DNA from: Shimia aestuarii
GTDB lineage: Bacteria > Pseudomonadota > Alphaproteobacteria > Rhodobacterales > Rhodobacteraceae
Length of the DNA stretch: 64,000 nucleotides
Assembly (NCBI RefSeq): GCF_900114635.1
Contig: NZ_FOTQ01000005.1
Span: 186,001 to 250,000, forward strand
Direction of reading: 5' to 3'
Every line of letters starts with the position of its first letter. Position 1 is the stretch's first letter. Positions 9,476 to 17,665 of the stretch are shown piece after piece. Below the pieces are notes generated by a model. The model was not told the DNA's origin, ran no database searches, and saw nothing but the letters and a program-made list of their open reading frames with translations. The position numbers were made by a program, and so were the translations under genes.

Positions 9476-9925
9476 TTAGCTTTCGGCGTCAGGCTCCACG
9501 TAAACGCCTTGCTCCTTGAGCGCGTCCACAACCTCTTTTGGCATGTAGGTCTCGTCATGTTTGGCAAGGATTTCCTCGGCTTCAAAGACACCGTTGATGT
9601 AACGCCCGGTGCCCACCATACCTTGGTTCTCTTCGAACAGATCGGGCAGCACGCCGGTATAGGCCACCTTGATCGACGCCCCGCCATCGGTCACCGAGAA
9701 GGTGACGGTTTCGCCCTGTCCGCGCACCAGCGTGCCTTCCTCGACCAGCCCGCCAATGCGGAACACTTCGCTGGCATCGGGCGGCGCTTCGGCCACCTGG
9801 CTGGGCGAGCGGAAGAAATTGATCCCGTCACGCATCGCGTACCCAATAAGCGCCGTCGAAACGGCCAGCGCCACAAAGGCCACGACGATGACCTGAATGC
9901 GACGACGTTTCTTGAGGTTCTTCAT
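9476..9925 (-). CDS. ccmE: Heme chaperone CcmE
   Basis: Periplasmic, membrane-anchored chaperone that binds heme covalently and hands it to CcmF. The 149 residues show an N-terminal KRRR stretch and membrane anchor (about 10-30), an OB-fold domain, and the heme-binding motif AKHDETYMP with His123 (covalent heme) and Tyr127. It starts 22 bases after the argC stop on the same strand, so argC-ccmE appear to form one operon ended by the terminator downstream. Confidence 0.97.
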   Translation of the reverse strand: MKNLKKRRRIQVIVVAFVALAVSTALIGYAMRDGINFFRSPSQVAEAPPDASEVFRIGGLVEEGTLVRGQGETVTFSVTDGGASIKVAYTGVLPDLFEENQGMVGTGRYINGVFEAEEILAKHDETYMPKEVVDALKEQGVYVEPDAES

Positions 9926-9947
9926 CCTGTTTTCCCCTCTTCGGACC

Positions 9948-10976
9948 CTACGGGAAGACCGGCGCCAACATCAGGCCCTCTGTTTCCTCTTCCCCAAGCA
10001 TCAGGTTTGCATTCTGCAACGCCTGCCCGCTCGAGCCCTTGGTCAAATTGTCCAGCGCCGCGATCACGATCACGCGGCCCTCGATCCGGTCGGCCACCAC
10101 GCCGATATGGCAGAAGTTCGACGCCCGGATATGTTTCGTGCTCGGCGCCTCGCCAAAGGGCAGCACCTCGATAAACGGCTCGTCCTCATACGTCGCCGCC
10201 AAAGTGTCATACACCTCCTGCGCATTGCCATGCACATAGGCCGTCCCAAGGATCCCCCGGTTCGCCGGTACAAGATGCGGCGTGAACTGAATCCGCACCT
10301 CGCGCCCGGCGATCTTGCTGAACTCCTGGTCGAACTCTCCCAGATGCCGGTGCGTGCCGCCCACGGCATAGGCGTGATACCCTTCGCTCAGCTCGGCATG
10401 CAAAAGGTTCTCCTTCAGCGACCGGCCTGCGCCCGATACAGCACATTTCAGATCCAGAATGACATGATCAAAGTCAATTACCCCGGCCTTGAACAGCGGC
10501 GACAGGATATATTGACCGGTGGCCGCGTTACAGCCCGTCCCGGCCACAAGCCGCGCCTGCTTGATCTCATCACGATAGAACTCGGTCAGCCCATAAACCG
10601 CCTCGTCCTGACATTCGAGCGCATCATGCTGCCCGCCGTACCATTTTGCGTACTCCTCGGGGTCACGCAGCCGGAAATCCGCCGACAGGTCGACGATCTT
10701 GAGCGACTTGGGCAGCTCGCGGATCACCTTCTGGCTGGTGGCATGCGGCAACGCACAGAAACACAGGTCCACACCGGCAAAGTCGATCTCGTCGATCGTG
10801 CACAGGTCCGGCAGGTCCAGATGACGCAGATGCGGGAACACTTCGGACATCTTCATGCCCGCCTTGCGGTCCGCCGACAACGCCACGATCTTCATATTGG
10901 GATGGGTGGCAATCAGCCGGACAAGCTCTGCGCCGGTATATCCGCTGGCGCCCAGAATTGCGATTTTATGGGTCAT
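9948..10976 (-). CDS. argC: N-acetyl-gamma-glutamyl-phosphate reductase
   Basis: Third step of arginine biosynthesis: NADPH reduction of N-acetylglutamyl phosphate to the semialdehyde. The 342 residues have the NADP-binding [13 protein letters not shown] at 9-21, the catalytic Cys149 in [15 protein letters not shown], and the type 1 layout with a substrate-binding His in GTHRHLGEF. The ATG is clean. It is followed by ccmE, an arrangement that puts amino acid and cytochrome biogenesis genes on one transcript. Confidence 0.97.
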   Translation of the reverse strand: MTHKIAILGASGYTGAELVRLIATHPNMKIVALSADRKAGMKMSEVFPHLRHLDLPDLCTIDEIDFAGVDLCFCALPHATSQKVIRELPKSLKIVDLSADFRLRDPEEYAKWYGGQHDALECQDEAVYGLTEFYRDEIKQARLVAGTGCNAATGQYILSPLFKAGVIDFDHVILDLKCAVSGAGRSLKENLLHAELSEGYHAYAVGGTHRHLGEFDQEFSKIAGREVRIQFTPHLVPANRGILGTAYVHGNAQEVYDTLAATYEDEPFIEVLPFGEAPSTKHIRASNFCHIGVVADRIEGRVIVIAALDNLTKGSSGQALQNANLMLGEEETEGLMLAPVFP

Positions 10977-11081
10977 GATCAGACCTCTTCCTTCCTTGGA
11001 AACACGCCGCCCGGCGTGCCGCCCCTCATTCTTCGAGGCGTTATGTAATCGAGATAGGGGAAAATTACGAGGGCTGCGCGC

Positions 11082-11894
11082 TTACGCCGCCTCAAAAGTA
11101 ATCCGTCGTCGCAAGAACTGCGTCGCTCGGTCCGACACCTTGCGCGCGTCCCCCGTGGTCAGGAAAACCGACTCCGAGCCCGATCCCTTCATGTTGGGAT
11201 GGCGTTCAAGATAATCCGCCAGCGACTCGGCCACCAAATTGGCCTGGCTGTACACGGTCACGTCCGCCCCCAGCGCATCCTGGAAGGTCTCGTGCATCAA
11301 CGGGTAATGGGTACAGCCCAGAATTGCCGCCTCCGGGTTCGGCATCTTGCGCTTGAGCGCGTCGACATGGCTGCGCACCAGTGCCTCAGCCAAAATCATG
11401 TCACCGTCTTCGATGGCATCCACCACCCCGCCACAGGCTTGTGCCTCGACATCAACGCCAATGGCACGAAACGCCAGCTCCCGCTGGAACGCACGGCTGG
11501 CTACGGTTGCGGGCGTCGCAAAAAGCGCCACATGTTTCACCGCCACTTCACGCGGCGGGCTATTGTCGCCCCAACTGCGTTCGGTCAGCGCCTCGATCAG
11601 CGGCACAAACACGCCCAGCACCCGCTTGTCGGTGGGAATCCAGCTTTCCTGCATCCGCCTCAGCGCCGCAGCGCTGGCGGTGTTACAGGCCAGGATGACA
11701 AGATCACAGCCCGCGTCCCACATCCGCTCCACGGCCGACGTGGTCAGGTTATAGACATCATCCGCATCCCGCACCCCGTAAGGCGCGTGGGCATTGTCCC
11801 CGAAATAGACAAACGGTTGATCCGGCAGGCGCTTGCTCACGGCGTCCAGAACCGTCAGCCCACCCAGTCCACTATCAAAAATGCCAACTGCCAT
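11082..11894 (-). CDS. murI: Glutamate racemase
   Basis: Makes D-glutamate for peptidoglycan. The 270 residues carry the cofactor-independent racemase motifs: [11 protein letters not shown] with Asp7 and Ser8, the first catalytic Cys70 in ILACNTASA, and the second Cys194 in LGCTHYPLM. It begins 20 bases after the acyltransferase stop (same strand). The 105-base gap to argC contains a GC-rich inverted repeat (ACGCCG-CC-CGGCGT near 11010) but no T-run terminator. Confidence 0.96.
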   Translation of the reverse strand: MAVGIFDSGLGGLTVLDAVSKRLPDQPFVYFGDNAHAPYGVRDADDVYNLTTSAVERMWDAGCDLVILACNTASAAALRRMQESWIPTDKRVLGVFVPLIEALTERSWGDNSPPREVAVKHVALFATPATVASRAFQRELAFRAIGVDVEAQACGGVVDAIEDGDMILAEALVRSHVDALKRKMPNPEAAILGCTHYPLMHETFQDALGADVTVYSQANLVAESLADYLERHPNMKGSGSESVFLTTGDARKVSDRATQFLRRRITFEAA

Positions 11895-11914
11895 TTAAAA
11901 TTCCAATCAGGGGC

Positions 11915-12787
11915 TTATGCCCGGTGCTTCTCTTCGAATTCGTACCCGTAACCATTCACTGGGACAGGTCTTGGCGACAAGTCATAGGTCCGTCGCCGCA
12001 AGAAGTCCATCAGCCCCTTGGAATCGCTTGCGAACCGGTCCAGTTCTTCGCGCGGGATCGGCTGGCCGATCACCACCTGCACCGGCGCATCCACGCGCGC
12101 GCCGAACTCCTTGATCAACAGCCCCAGCCTTAGGGACGAATGCAGATGGCTGGCGATCTGAAAAAGACGGCTGTTGCGCCCCTCGAAATAGACCGGCACC
12201 ACCTGCGCTTTGGATTTCGCGAGCATCCGGGCCGTAAAACTGCGCCAGCCGGGATCAAGCGGACGCCCAAACGGTTTGGCCGATGTGCTCACCGTTCCAC
12301 CGGGGAAAATGCCGATCGCCCCGCCTTTCTGCAGATACTCCAGCGCCACTTTCCGGGTATTGAGATTGAGCTTCACCGCCTCACGGTCTTCATCAAACGA
12401 GATCGGCAATACGATCCGGTTGATCTCTTCCGCCTTCTGGAAAACGCTGTTGGCCAGAATTCGGAAATCGCCCCGCACCTCGCTCAGCATATGGCCCATC
12501 ATCATCCCGTCCAGAATGCCGAACGGGTGATTGGCCACCATCAACAATGGGCCATCCTGTGGTATGTCCTGAAGCGACCCACCGATGACCTCAAGGCTGA
12601 TGCCATAGCGCTCCATCATCACGCGCCAGAAATCGCGACCCTGCGCAACTTCATCCTCGTATCCCGCCGCCCGTTTGATCAGTCCAAGCCGCCCGGTGGC
12701 GTTTTCCAACAACCGGATGACCGTGCGTCCGCCCCGCGTCTCCGCAGAGTGGGCATAACTGATTTCTCGGGTCACATCGCTGTGCAT
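11915..12787 (-). CDS. Lysophospholipid acyltransferase family protein (PlsC-like)
   Basis: The 290-residue protein has the acyltransferase block VANHPFGILDG (His87 and Asp93; spacing H-x5-D rather than the common H-x4-D) and the acceptor motif GIFPGGTVSTS near 160-170. These define glycerophospholipid-type acyltransferases. It probably acylates a lysophospholipid or related lipid at the inner membrane. There is no OlsB-like partner beside it, so an ornithine-lipid role is not supported. It runs into murI with a 20-base gap. Confidence 0.78.
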   Translation of the reverse strand: MHSDVTREISYAHSAETRGGRTVIRLLENATGRLGLIKRAAGYEDEVAQGRDFWRVMMERYGISLEVIGGSLQDIPQDGPLLMVANHPFGILDGMMMGHMLSEVRGDFRILANSVFQKAEEINRIVLPISFDEDREAVKLNLNTRKVALEYLQKGGAIGIFPGGTVSTSAKPFGRPLDPGWRSFTARMLAKSKAQVVPVYFEGRNSRLFQIASHLHSSLRLGLLIKEFGARVDAPVQVVIGQPIPREELDRFASDSKGLMDFLRRRTYDLSPRPVPVNGYGYEFEEKHRA

Positions 12788-12878
12788 GGGCGCGGGTCCG
12801 CTCAGGTTTCCTGCCCGCGATATACGCAGGTTGGAAAAACCTGAGAAGTCCCCATTTTGCCGCGATGGAAAGGCGGCG

Positions 12879-15800
12879 TTATTCTGCCGCCGCCTTGACC
12901 GTATCGCCCGCCTTGAGCGCAGCCAAAAGCTCTTCGCGCCGCTTGGCCGCCTTGGCCTCGTTGGCCTGTTTCACAGGACCAAAGCCACGGATCTGCAAGG
13001 GCAGCTCCGCCAGCGCCACAGCCGCATCCGAGGCCCTGTCACCATGCTCGGCAATCACCGTGGCCATATCTGCCTCATATTGCTTGATCAGCGCGCGCTC
13101 CATCTTGCGTTCATCCGTGCGCCCAAAGATGTCGAGCGGCGTCCCACGCAGCCCCTTCATCTTCGCCAGAAGCTTGAACCACCGCATCATGCCGGGGCCA
13201 TATTCCTTCTTGAGAGGGCGCCCGTTTGGCCCCTGCTTGGACAGCATCGGCGGTGCCAGCTGGAACTTGATCTCGAAGTCGCCCTCGAACACCTCTTCCG
13301 CCTTGGCCCGACTCTCCAGATGCAGACGCGCAACTTCGTACTCGTCCTTATAAGCCAGCAGCTTGTGATAGCCTTTGGCAACCGCCTCCTTCAGGCGCTC
13401 ATCCTTGATTCCGTCCACCATCTTGCGATAGCGCTTGGCCAAACGCTTGCCCTGATACTTGACCAGGTGATCGGCCCGGAAGGCGATCTTTTCGTCCAGC
13501 GACTTGGGCAACTGCACCACTTTCGGCTCCAGCATCGCCGCCGCCTCTTCCGGATACAGCACCGCCCAGCGACCGATCTCAAACGCACGCAGGTTCTTTT
13601 CGACAGCTGCGCCGTTGATCTCGATGGCAGCGACAATCGCTTCATGGCTCACTGGCACCAGCCCGTTCTGCCACGCCGCGCCAAACACCATCATGTTCGA
13701 GAAGATCGAGTCGCCCATGACGATCCGCGCCAGTTCCGAAGCGTCGAACATCGCCAGCTTCTCGCGAATCCGGGCCTGAAGTGCGACCTCCAACTGCCCT
13801 GTAGGCAAGCGGAATTCCGTGTTCTGGGTGAAGGCCCCTGTGATGATCTCGTGGCTGTTGACCACGGCTCCGGTGCGCCCGGTGCTGGTCAGACCCAGCG
13901 TCTTGGCCCCGGCACTCACCACCAGATCGCCCCCGATCAGCGCATCCGCCTCGCCGGTGGCAACGCGCACAGCGCTGATATCCTCAGGCGTTTCGGCCAG
14001 ACGGCAATGGATATGCACCGCGCCGCCCTTCTGGGCCAGCCCGGCCATCTCCATCATTCCCGCGGCCTTGCCATCAATCTGCGCCGCCTGTGCCAGCACC
14101 GCACCAATGGTCACAACCCCGGTGCCACCGACCCCGGTGATCACCACGTTATGGGTGCCTTCAATCGGCTTGATATCCGGCATCGGCAAATCCGGCAGGT
14201 CCAGCGTCGCCGTCGCCGCCTTCTTGATCTTGCCGCCCTCGATGGTCAGGAAGCTGGGGCAGAACCCGTTGAGACAGCTGAAATCCTTGTTACAGCTCGA
14301 CTGGTTGATCTTGCGCTTGCGGCCAAGTTCGGTTTCCACTGGCTCGATCGAGATACAGTTCGACTGCACCCCGCAATCGCCACAGCCTTCACAGACATCG
14401 GTATTGATGAACACCCGGCGATCCGGGTCCGGGAACAGCCCCCGCTTGCGGCGGCGGCGTTTCTCGGCAGCACAGGTCTGCACATAAACAATGACCGATA
14501 CACCTTTGATATTTCGGCATTCCTCCTGAACGTTCATCAACTCGGCGCGTTCATGGAACGTGATCCCCTTGGGGAACGCCGCCTGATCCACGTCTTCCTT
14601 TTCGTCATAGACGACAAAGACCTTCTCAACCCCCATCGCACGCACTTCGTCGGCGATCTTCTGAGGCGACAACCCGCCATCATTGGCCTGACCACCGGTC
14701 ATGGCCACGGCGTCGTTGAACAGGATCTTGTAGGTGATGTTCGTGTTGGCTGCCAGGGCAGCACGGATGGCTTGCACGCCCGAGTGGTTATACGTCCCGT
14801 CGCCAAGGTTCTGGAACACGTGCCCAGTCTTGGAGAACGGCGCCTCCCCGATCCAGTTCGCGCCCTCGCCGCCCATATGGGTAAAGCCCTGCGTCTCCCG
14901 GTCCATCCACTGCACCATGTAGTGACAGCCGATCCCGGCATAGGCACGGCTGCCTTCCGGCACCTTGGTCGACGAGTTGTGCGGACAGCCCGAACAGAAC
15001 CAGGGTGTGCGCACCGCAATATCCTCGGCATTGTCGGCCCGCTGCGCCTCGGCCAGCTTCTCAAGCCCGGCCTTCACGCTTTCCGTACCACGCCCCTCTT
15101 CGATCAGGATCTCGCCCAGCTTCTGCGCGATCCAGATCGGATCCAGCGCCCCGCGCGTCGGGAACAATTCCTCGCGGTGCATGCCACCTGCGCCGCCCTT
15201 GTACCAGCCGTAAACGCGGTAGCGGTTGTCATCAAACAACGCTTCCTTGATCTGGATCTCGATCAACTTGCGCTTTTCTTCCACCACAACAATCAGGTCG
15301 AGCCCGTTGGCCCATTCATAAAAACCCTTCATGTCGAGCGGGAAGGTCTGGCCCACCTTGTAGGTGGTGATGCCCAGCCGTTCGGCCTCGGCCTCGTCGA
15401 TGCCCAAAAGGTCCATCGCGTGCACCAGATCAAGCCAGTTCTTTCCCGCGGCGACAAACCCGATCTTCGCGCCGGGCTTGCCCCACATGCGCTTGTCCAT
15501 CTTGTTGGCATGGCTGAACGCCTCTGCCGCAAAGCGTTTATAGTCGATCATCCGCGCTTCCTGCGCGTGCGGCGTGTCCGCCAGCCGGATATTCAAGCCA
15601 CCTTCGGGCATGTCAAACTCGGGCGTCACGAAAGACAACCGATGCGGATCACCATTTACCACCGCCGTGGCTTCGATCGTGTCCTTCATCGTCTTGAGAC
15701 CAACCCAAAGACCCGAGAACCGCGACAGGGCCAGACCATATAGCCCGTAATCCATGATCTCCTGCACGCCTGCGGGCGACACAACCGGCATATAGGCATC

Positions 15801-16292
15801 CACCAGCGCCCATTCCGACTGGTGCAGCACGGTCGAGCTTTCGCCGGTGTGGTCATCGCCCATCGCCATCAGCACGCCACCATGCGGCGATGTCCCGGCC
15901 ATATTGGCATGGCGCATCACGTCCCCGGTGCGGTCCACGCCCGGCCCCTTGCCGTACCAAAGACCAAAAACGCCGTCGAACTTGCCCTCGCCCCGCAGCT
16001 CCGCCTGCTGGCTTCCCCACAGCGCGGTCGCCGCGAGGTCTTCGTTCAACCCGGACTGGAACAGGACGTCATTGGCCTTGAGCTGCTTCTCGGCCCGCAT
16101 CATCTGACCGTCCACATTGCCAAGCGGCGATCCACGATAACCGGTGACATAGCCCGCCGTATTCAACCCGGCCTTCGTATCCCGGGCCTTCTGCATCAAC
16201 ATCAAACGCACAAGCGCCTGCGTCCCGTTCAAAAGCACATGGCTTTTTTCCAGGTCGAGCCTGTCGTTCAAAGAAACCTTCTGGATGCTCAT
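12879..16292 (-). CDS. Indolepyruvate ferredoxin oxidoreductase, fused subunits
   Basis: The 1137-residue fusion joins the thiamine-diphosphate alpha subunit and the gamma subunit of 2-keto acid:ferredoxin oxidoreductases. It oxidatively decarboxylates indolepyruvate and other aryl (possibly branched-chain) pyruvates to acyl-CoA. Seen are GYRGSPLGN near 50, TPWFCSGCPHNSS in the ThDP half, a Cys-rich cluster region near 630-665 (VCEGCGDCGVQSNC, then CNKDFSCLNGFCPS), and the gamma-type VVITGVGGTGVVTIGAVLAQAA near 705. The ATG at 16292 has GAGGGGAG upstream. A LysR regulator is divergent across 173 bases containing a strong palindrome. The exact keto acid used is not decidable here. Confidence 0.93.
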   Translation of the reverse strand: MSIQKVSLNDRLDLEKSHVLLNGTQALVRLMLMQKARDTKAGLNTAGYVTGYRGSPLGNVDGQMMRAEKQLKANDVLFQSGLNEDLAATALWGSQQAELRGEGKFDGVFGLWYGKGPGVDRTGDVMRHANMAGTSPHGGVLMAMGDDHTGESSTVLHQSEWALVDAYMPVVSPAGVQEIMDYGLYGLALSRFSGLWVGLKTMKDTIEATAVVNGDPHRLSFVTPEFDMPEGGLNIRLADTPHAQEARMIDYKRFAAEAFSHANKMDKRMWGKPGAKIGFVAAGKNWLDLVHAMDLLGIDEAEAERLGITTYKVGQTFPLDMKGFYEWANGLDLIVVVEEKRKLIEIQIKEALFDDNRYRVYGWYKGGAGGMHREELFPTRGALDPIWIAQKLGEILIEEGRGTESVKAGLEKLAEAQRADNAEDIAVRTPWFCSGCPHNSSTKVPEGSRAYAGIGCHYMVQWMDRETQGFTHMGGEGANWIGEAPFSKTGHVFQNLGDGTYNHSGVQAIRAALAANTNITYKILFNDAVAMTGGQANDGGLSPQKIADEVRAMGVEKVFVVYDEKEDVDQAAFPKGITFHERAELMNVQEECRNIKGVSVIVYVQTCAAEKRRRRKRGLFPDPDRRVFINTDVCEGCGDCGVQSNCISIEPVETELGRKRKINQSSCNKDFSCLNGFCPSFLTIEGGKIKKAATATLDLPDLPMPDIKPIEGTHNVVITGVGGTGVVTIGAVLAQAAQIDGKAAGMMEMAGLAQKGGAVHIHCRLAETPEDISAVRVATGEADALIGGDLVVSAGAKTLGLTSTGRTGAVVNSHEIITGAFTQNTEFRLPTGQLEVALQARIREKLAMFDASELARIVMGDSIFSNMMVFGAAWQNGLVPVSHEAIVAAIEINGAAVEKNLRAFEIGRWAVLYPEEAAAMLEPKVVQLPKSLDEKIAFRADHLVKYQGKRLAKRYRKMVDGIKDERLKEAVAKGYHKLLAYKDEYEVARLHLESRAKAEEVFEGDFEIKFQLAPPMLSKQGPNGRPLKKEYGPGMMRWFKLLAKMKGLRGTPLDIFGRTDERKMERALIKQYEADMATVIAEHGDRASDAAVALAELPLQIRGFGPVKQANEAKAAKRREELLAALKAGDTVKAAAE

Positions 16293-16342
16293 CTTGCGCT
16301 CCCCTCGCTGGATGATCTCTTGAGATCAATATAGGGGCAATA

Positions 16343-16365
16343 TTAGGTCATAATTTCTGACCTAA
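16343..16365. promoter_or_regulatory. Palindromic operator candidate between ior and LysR gene
   Basis: TTAGGTCA-TAATTTC-TGACCTAA is a perfect 8-base inverted repeat with a 7-base spacer, AT-rich in the centre. It lies 51 bases upstream of the oxidoreductase start and 101 bases upstream of the LysR start. Its geometry contains the T-N11-A pattern of LysR sites. A second short palindrome (GATCTC-TT-GAGATC) sits nearer the oxidoreductase start. Confidence 0.65.
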
Positions 16366-16465
16366 GCAATTATTTTTTTGTGATCTCGACACATTCTTCG
16401 AACAATCGGTTTCGTTTTTCACGTCTTTCGCCTAGACAAAATAAAACGTCGCGAAAGTTGCCGGA

Positions 16466-17371
16466 ATGGACTGGGACAAGCTTAGAATCTTCCACGCGGT
16501 TGCCGATGCCGGCAGCCTGACCCATGCCGGTGACGTGCTTCACCTGTCGCAATCTGCGGTGTCGCGCCAGATTCGCGCTCTCGAAGAATCGCTCAACACC
16601 ACCCTGTTCCACCGCCATGCCCGCGGACTGATTCTCACGGAACAGGGCGAATTGCTGTTTGACGCGACCAAGTCGATGACCAAACGCCTGGATGCCGCCG
16701 CCGCCCGCATCCGCGACAGCGAAGAAGAAGTGTTTGGTGAATTGCGTGTCACCACGACCATCGGCTTCGGCACGCTCTGGCTCGCTCCACGCCTGACCAA
16801 GCTCTACGAAAAATATCCCGACCTGAATATCGACCTGATGCTCGAGGAAAAGGTGCTCGACCTGCCCATGCGCGAAGCGGACGTCGCCATCCGTATGAAA
16901 GAGCCGTCCCAGGCCGACCTGATCCGCAAACGCTTGATGAGCGTGCGCATGCGCCTTTATGCGACGCCGGAGTACATTCAGGAACATGGCGCCCCTGAGC
17001 GGATGAGTGATCTTTCCGCACATCGCCTGATCTGCCAGAACATCACTTCCGAGCAGGTCGGTGCAGGCGCCAGCTTCGTGCAAAGCCTTTTGGCCGACGA
17101 TGTGCAATCGCTGCTCTACGTCAACAACTACTTCGGTGTGCTTCAGGCTGTTCTGCATGGGCTTGGGATCGGCGTGTTGCCCGATTACGTGACCCAGGAT
17201 TTTCCAAATCTGGTGCGCGTCCTGCCCGACCATGAATCAGCCGAGGTCCCTGTCTTTCTTGCCTATCCCGAGGAACTGCGCCAATCCAAGCGCATTGCCG
17301 CCTTTCGGGACTTCGTTCAGGAAGAAATCATTTCACATCGCAAACAATTGGCACAAAAGGGAAATCCCTAA
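16466..17371 (+). CDS. LysR family transcriptional regulator
   Basis: The 301 residues start MDWDKLRIFHAVADAGSLTHAG, with the winged helix-turn-helix LSQSAVSRQIRALEESL near 31-47, then a periplasmic-binding-like effector domain. The divergent position suggests that it controls the indolepyruvate oxidoreductase gene, probably through the palindrome in the shared promoter region; this is inference. The effector could be an aromatic or branched-chain keto acid. A terminator lies 140 bases downstream. Confidence 0.9.
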   Translation: MDWDKLRIFHAVADAGSLTHAGDVLHLSQSAVSRQIRALEESLNTTLFHRHARGLILTEQGELLFDATKSMTKRLDAAAARIRDSEEEVFGELRVTTTIGFGTLWLAPRLTKLYEKYPDLNIDLMLEEKVLDLPMREADVAIRMKEPSQADLIRKRLMSVRMRLYATPEYIQEHGAPERMSDLSAHRLICQNITSEQVGAGASFVQSLLADDVQSLLYVNNYFGVLQAVLHGLGIGVLPDYVTQDFPNLVRVLPDHESAEVPVFLAYPEELRQSKRIAAFRDFVQEEIISHRKQLAQKGNP

Positions 17372-17512
17372 GCCATGCACGCAATGCATAGCGGCATTGC
17401 TGCACCTGCGACATGAAAACCCTTGATCGTTCACAAACTGATCACTAATTCATCTCTCGAAGACGATGATTGCTTAACAGCGCATCATCTTCATACCTCC
17501 CTGTTGGACTTC

Positions 17513-17540
17513 GGCCGAGCTTATGCTCGGCCTTTTTTTT
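17513..17540 (+). terminator. Strong intrinsic terminator
   Basis: A perfect GGCCGAGC-TTAT-GCTCGGCC hairpin is followed by eight T. It lies 142 bases past the LysR stop. That long AT-rich spacer contains CCTCCCTG just before the hairpin, so it could instead end a small RNA. Confidence 0.88.
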
Positions 17541-17665
17541 GGCCGGAATGCCCCGTTTCAAAAAACTGCAGGGTCGTTTCAAAAACAGAAACCCTCCTAA
17601 ATTGAATGCATTTTCCACGGCCAGTGGTAAGCTGCCGGGAAAATGAATCACCATTCGAGGGATAT

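Noticed and set aside
12786..15743. 985-codon open frame on the plus strand
   Set aside because: It lies opposite the well-supported indolepyruvate oxidoreductase gene and has a low-complexity His/Arg/Leu-rich translation with no domain. It is a high-GC antisense shadow.
17445..17654. 69-codon minus-strand frame across the terminator
   Set aside because: It spans a strong terminator hairpin on the other strand and has no ribosome-binding site or family.
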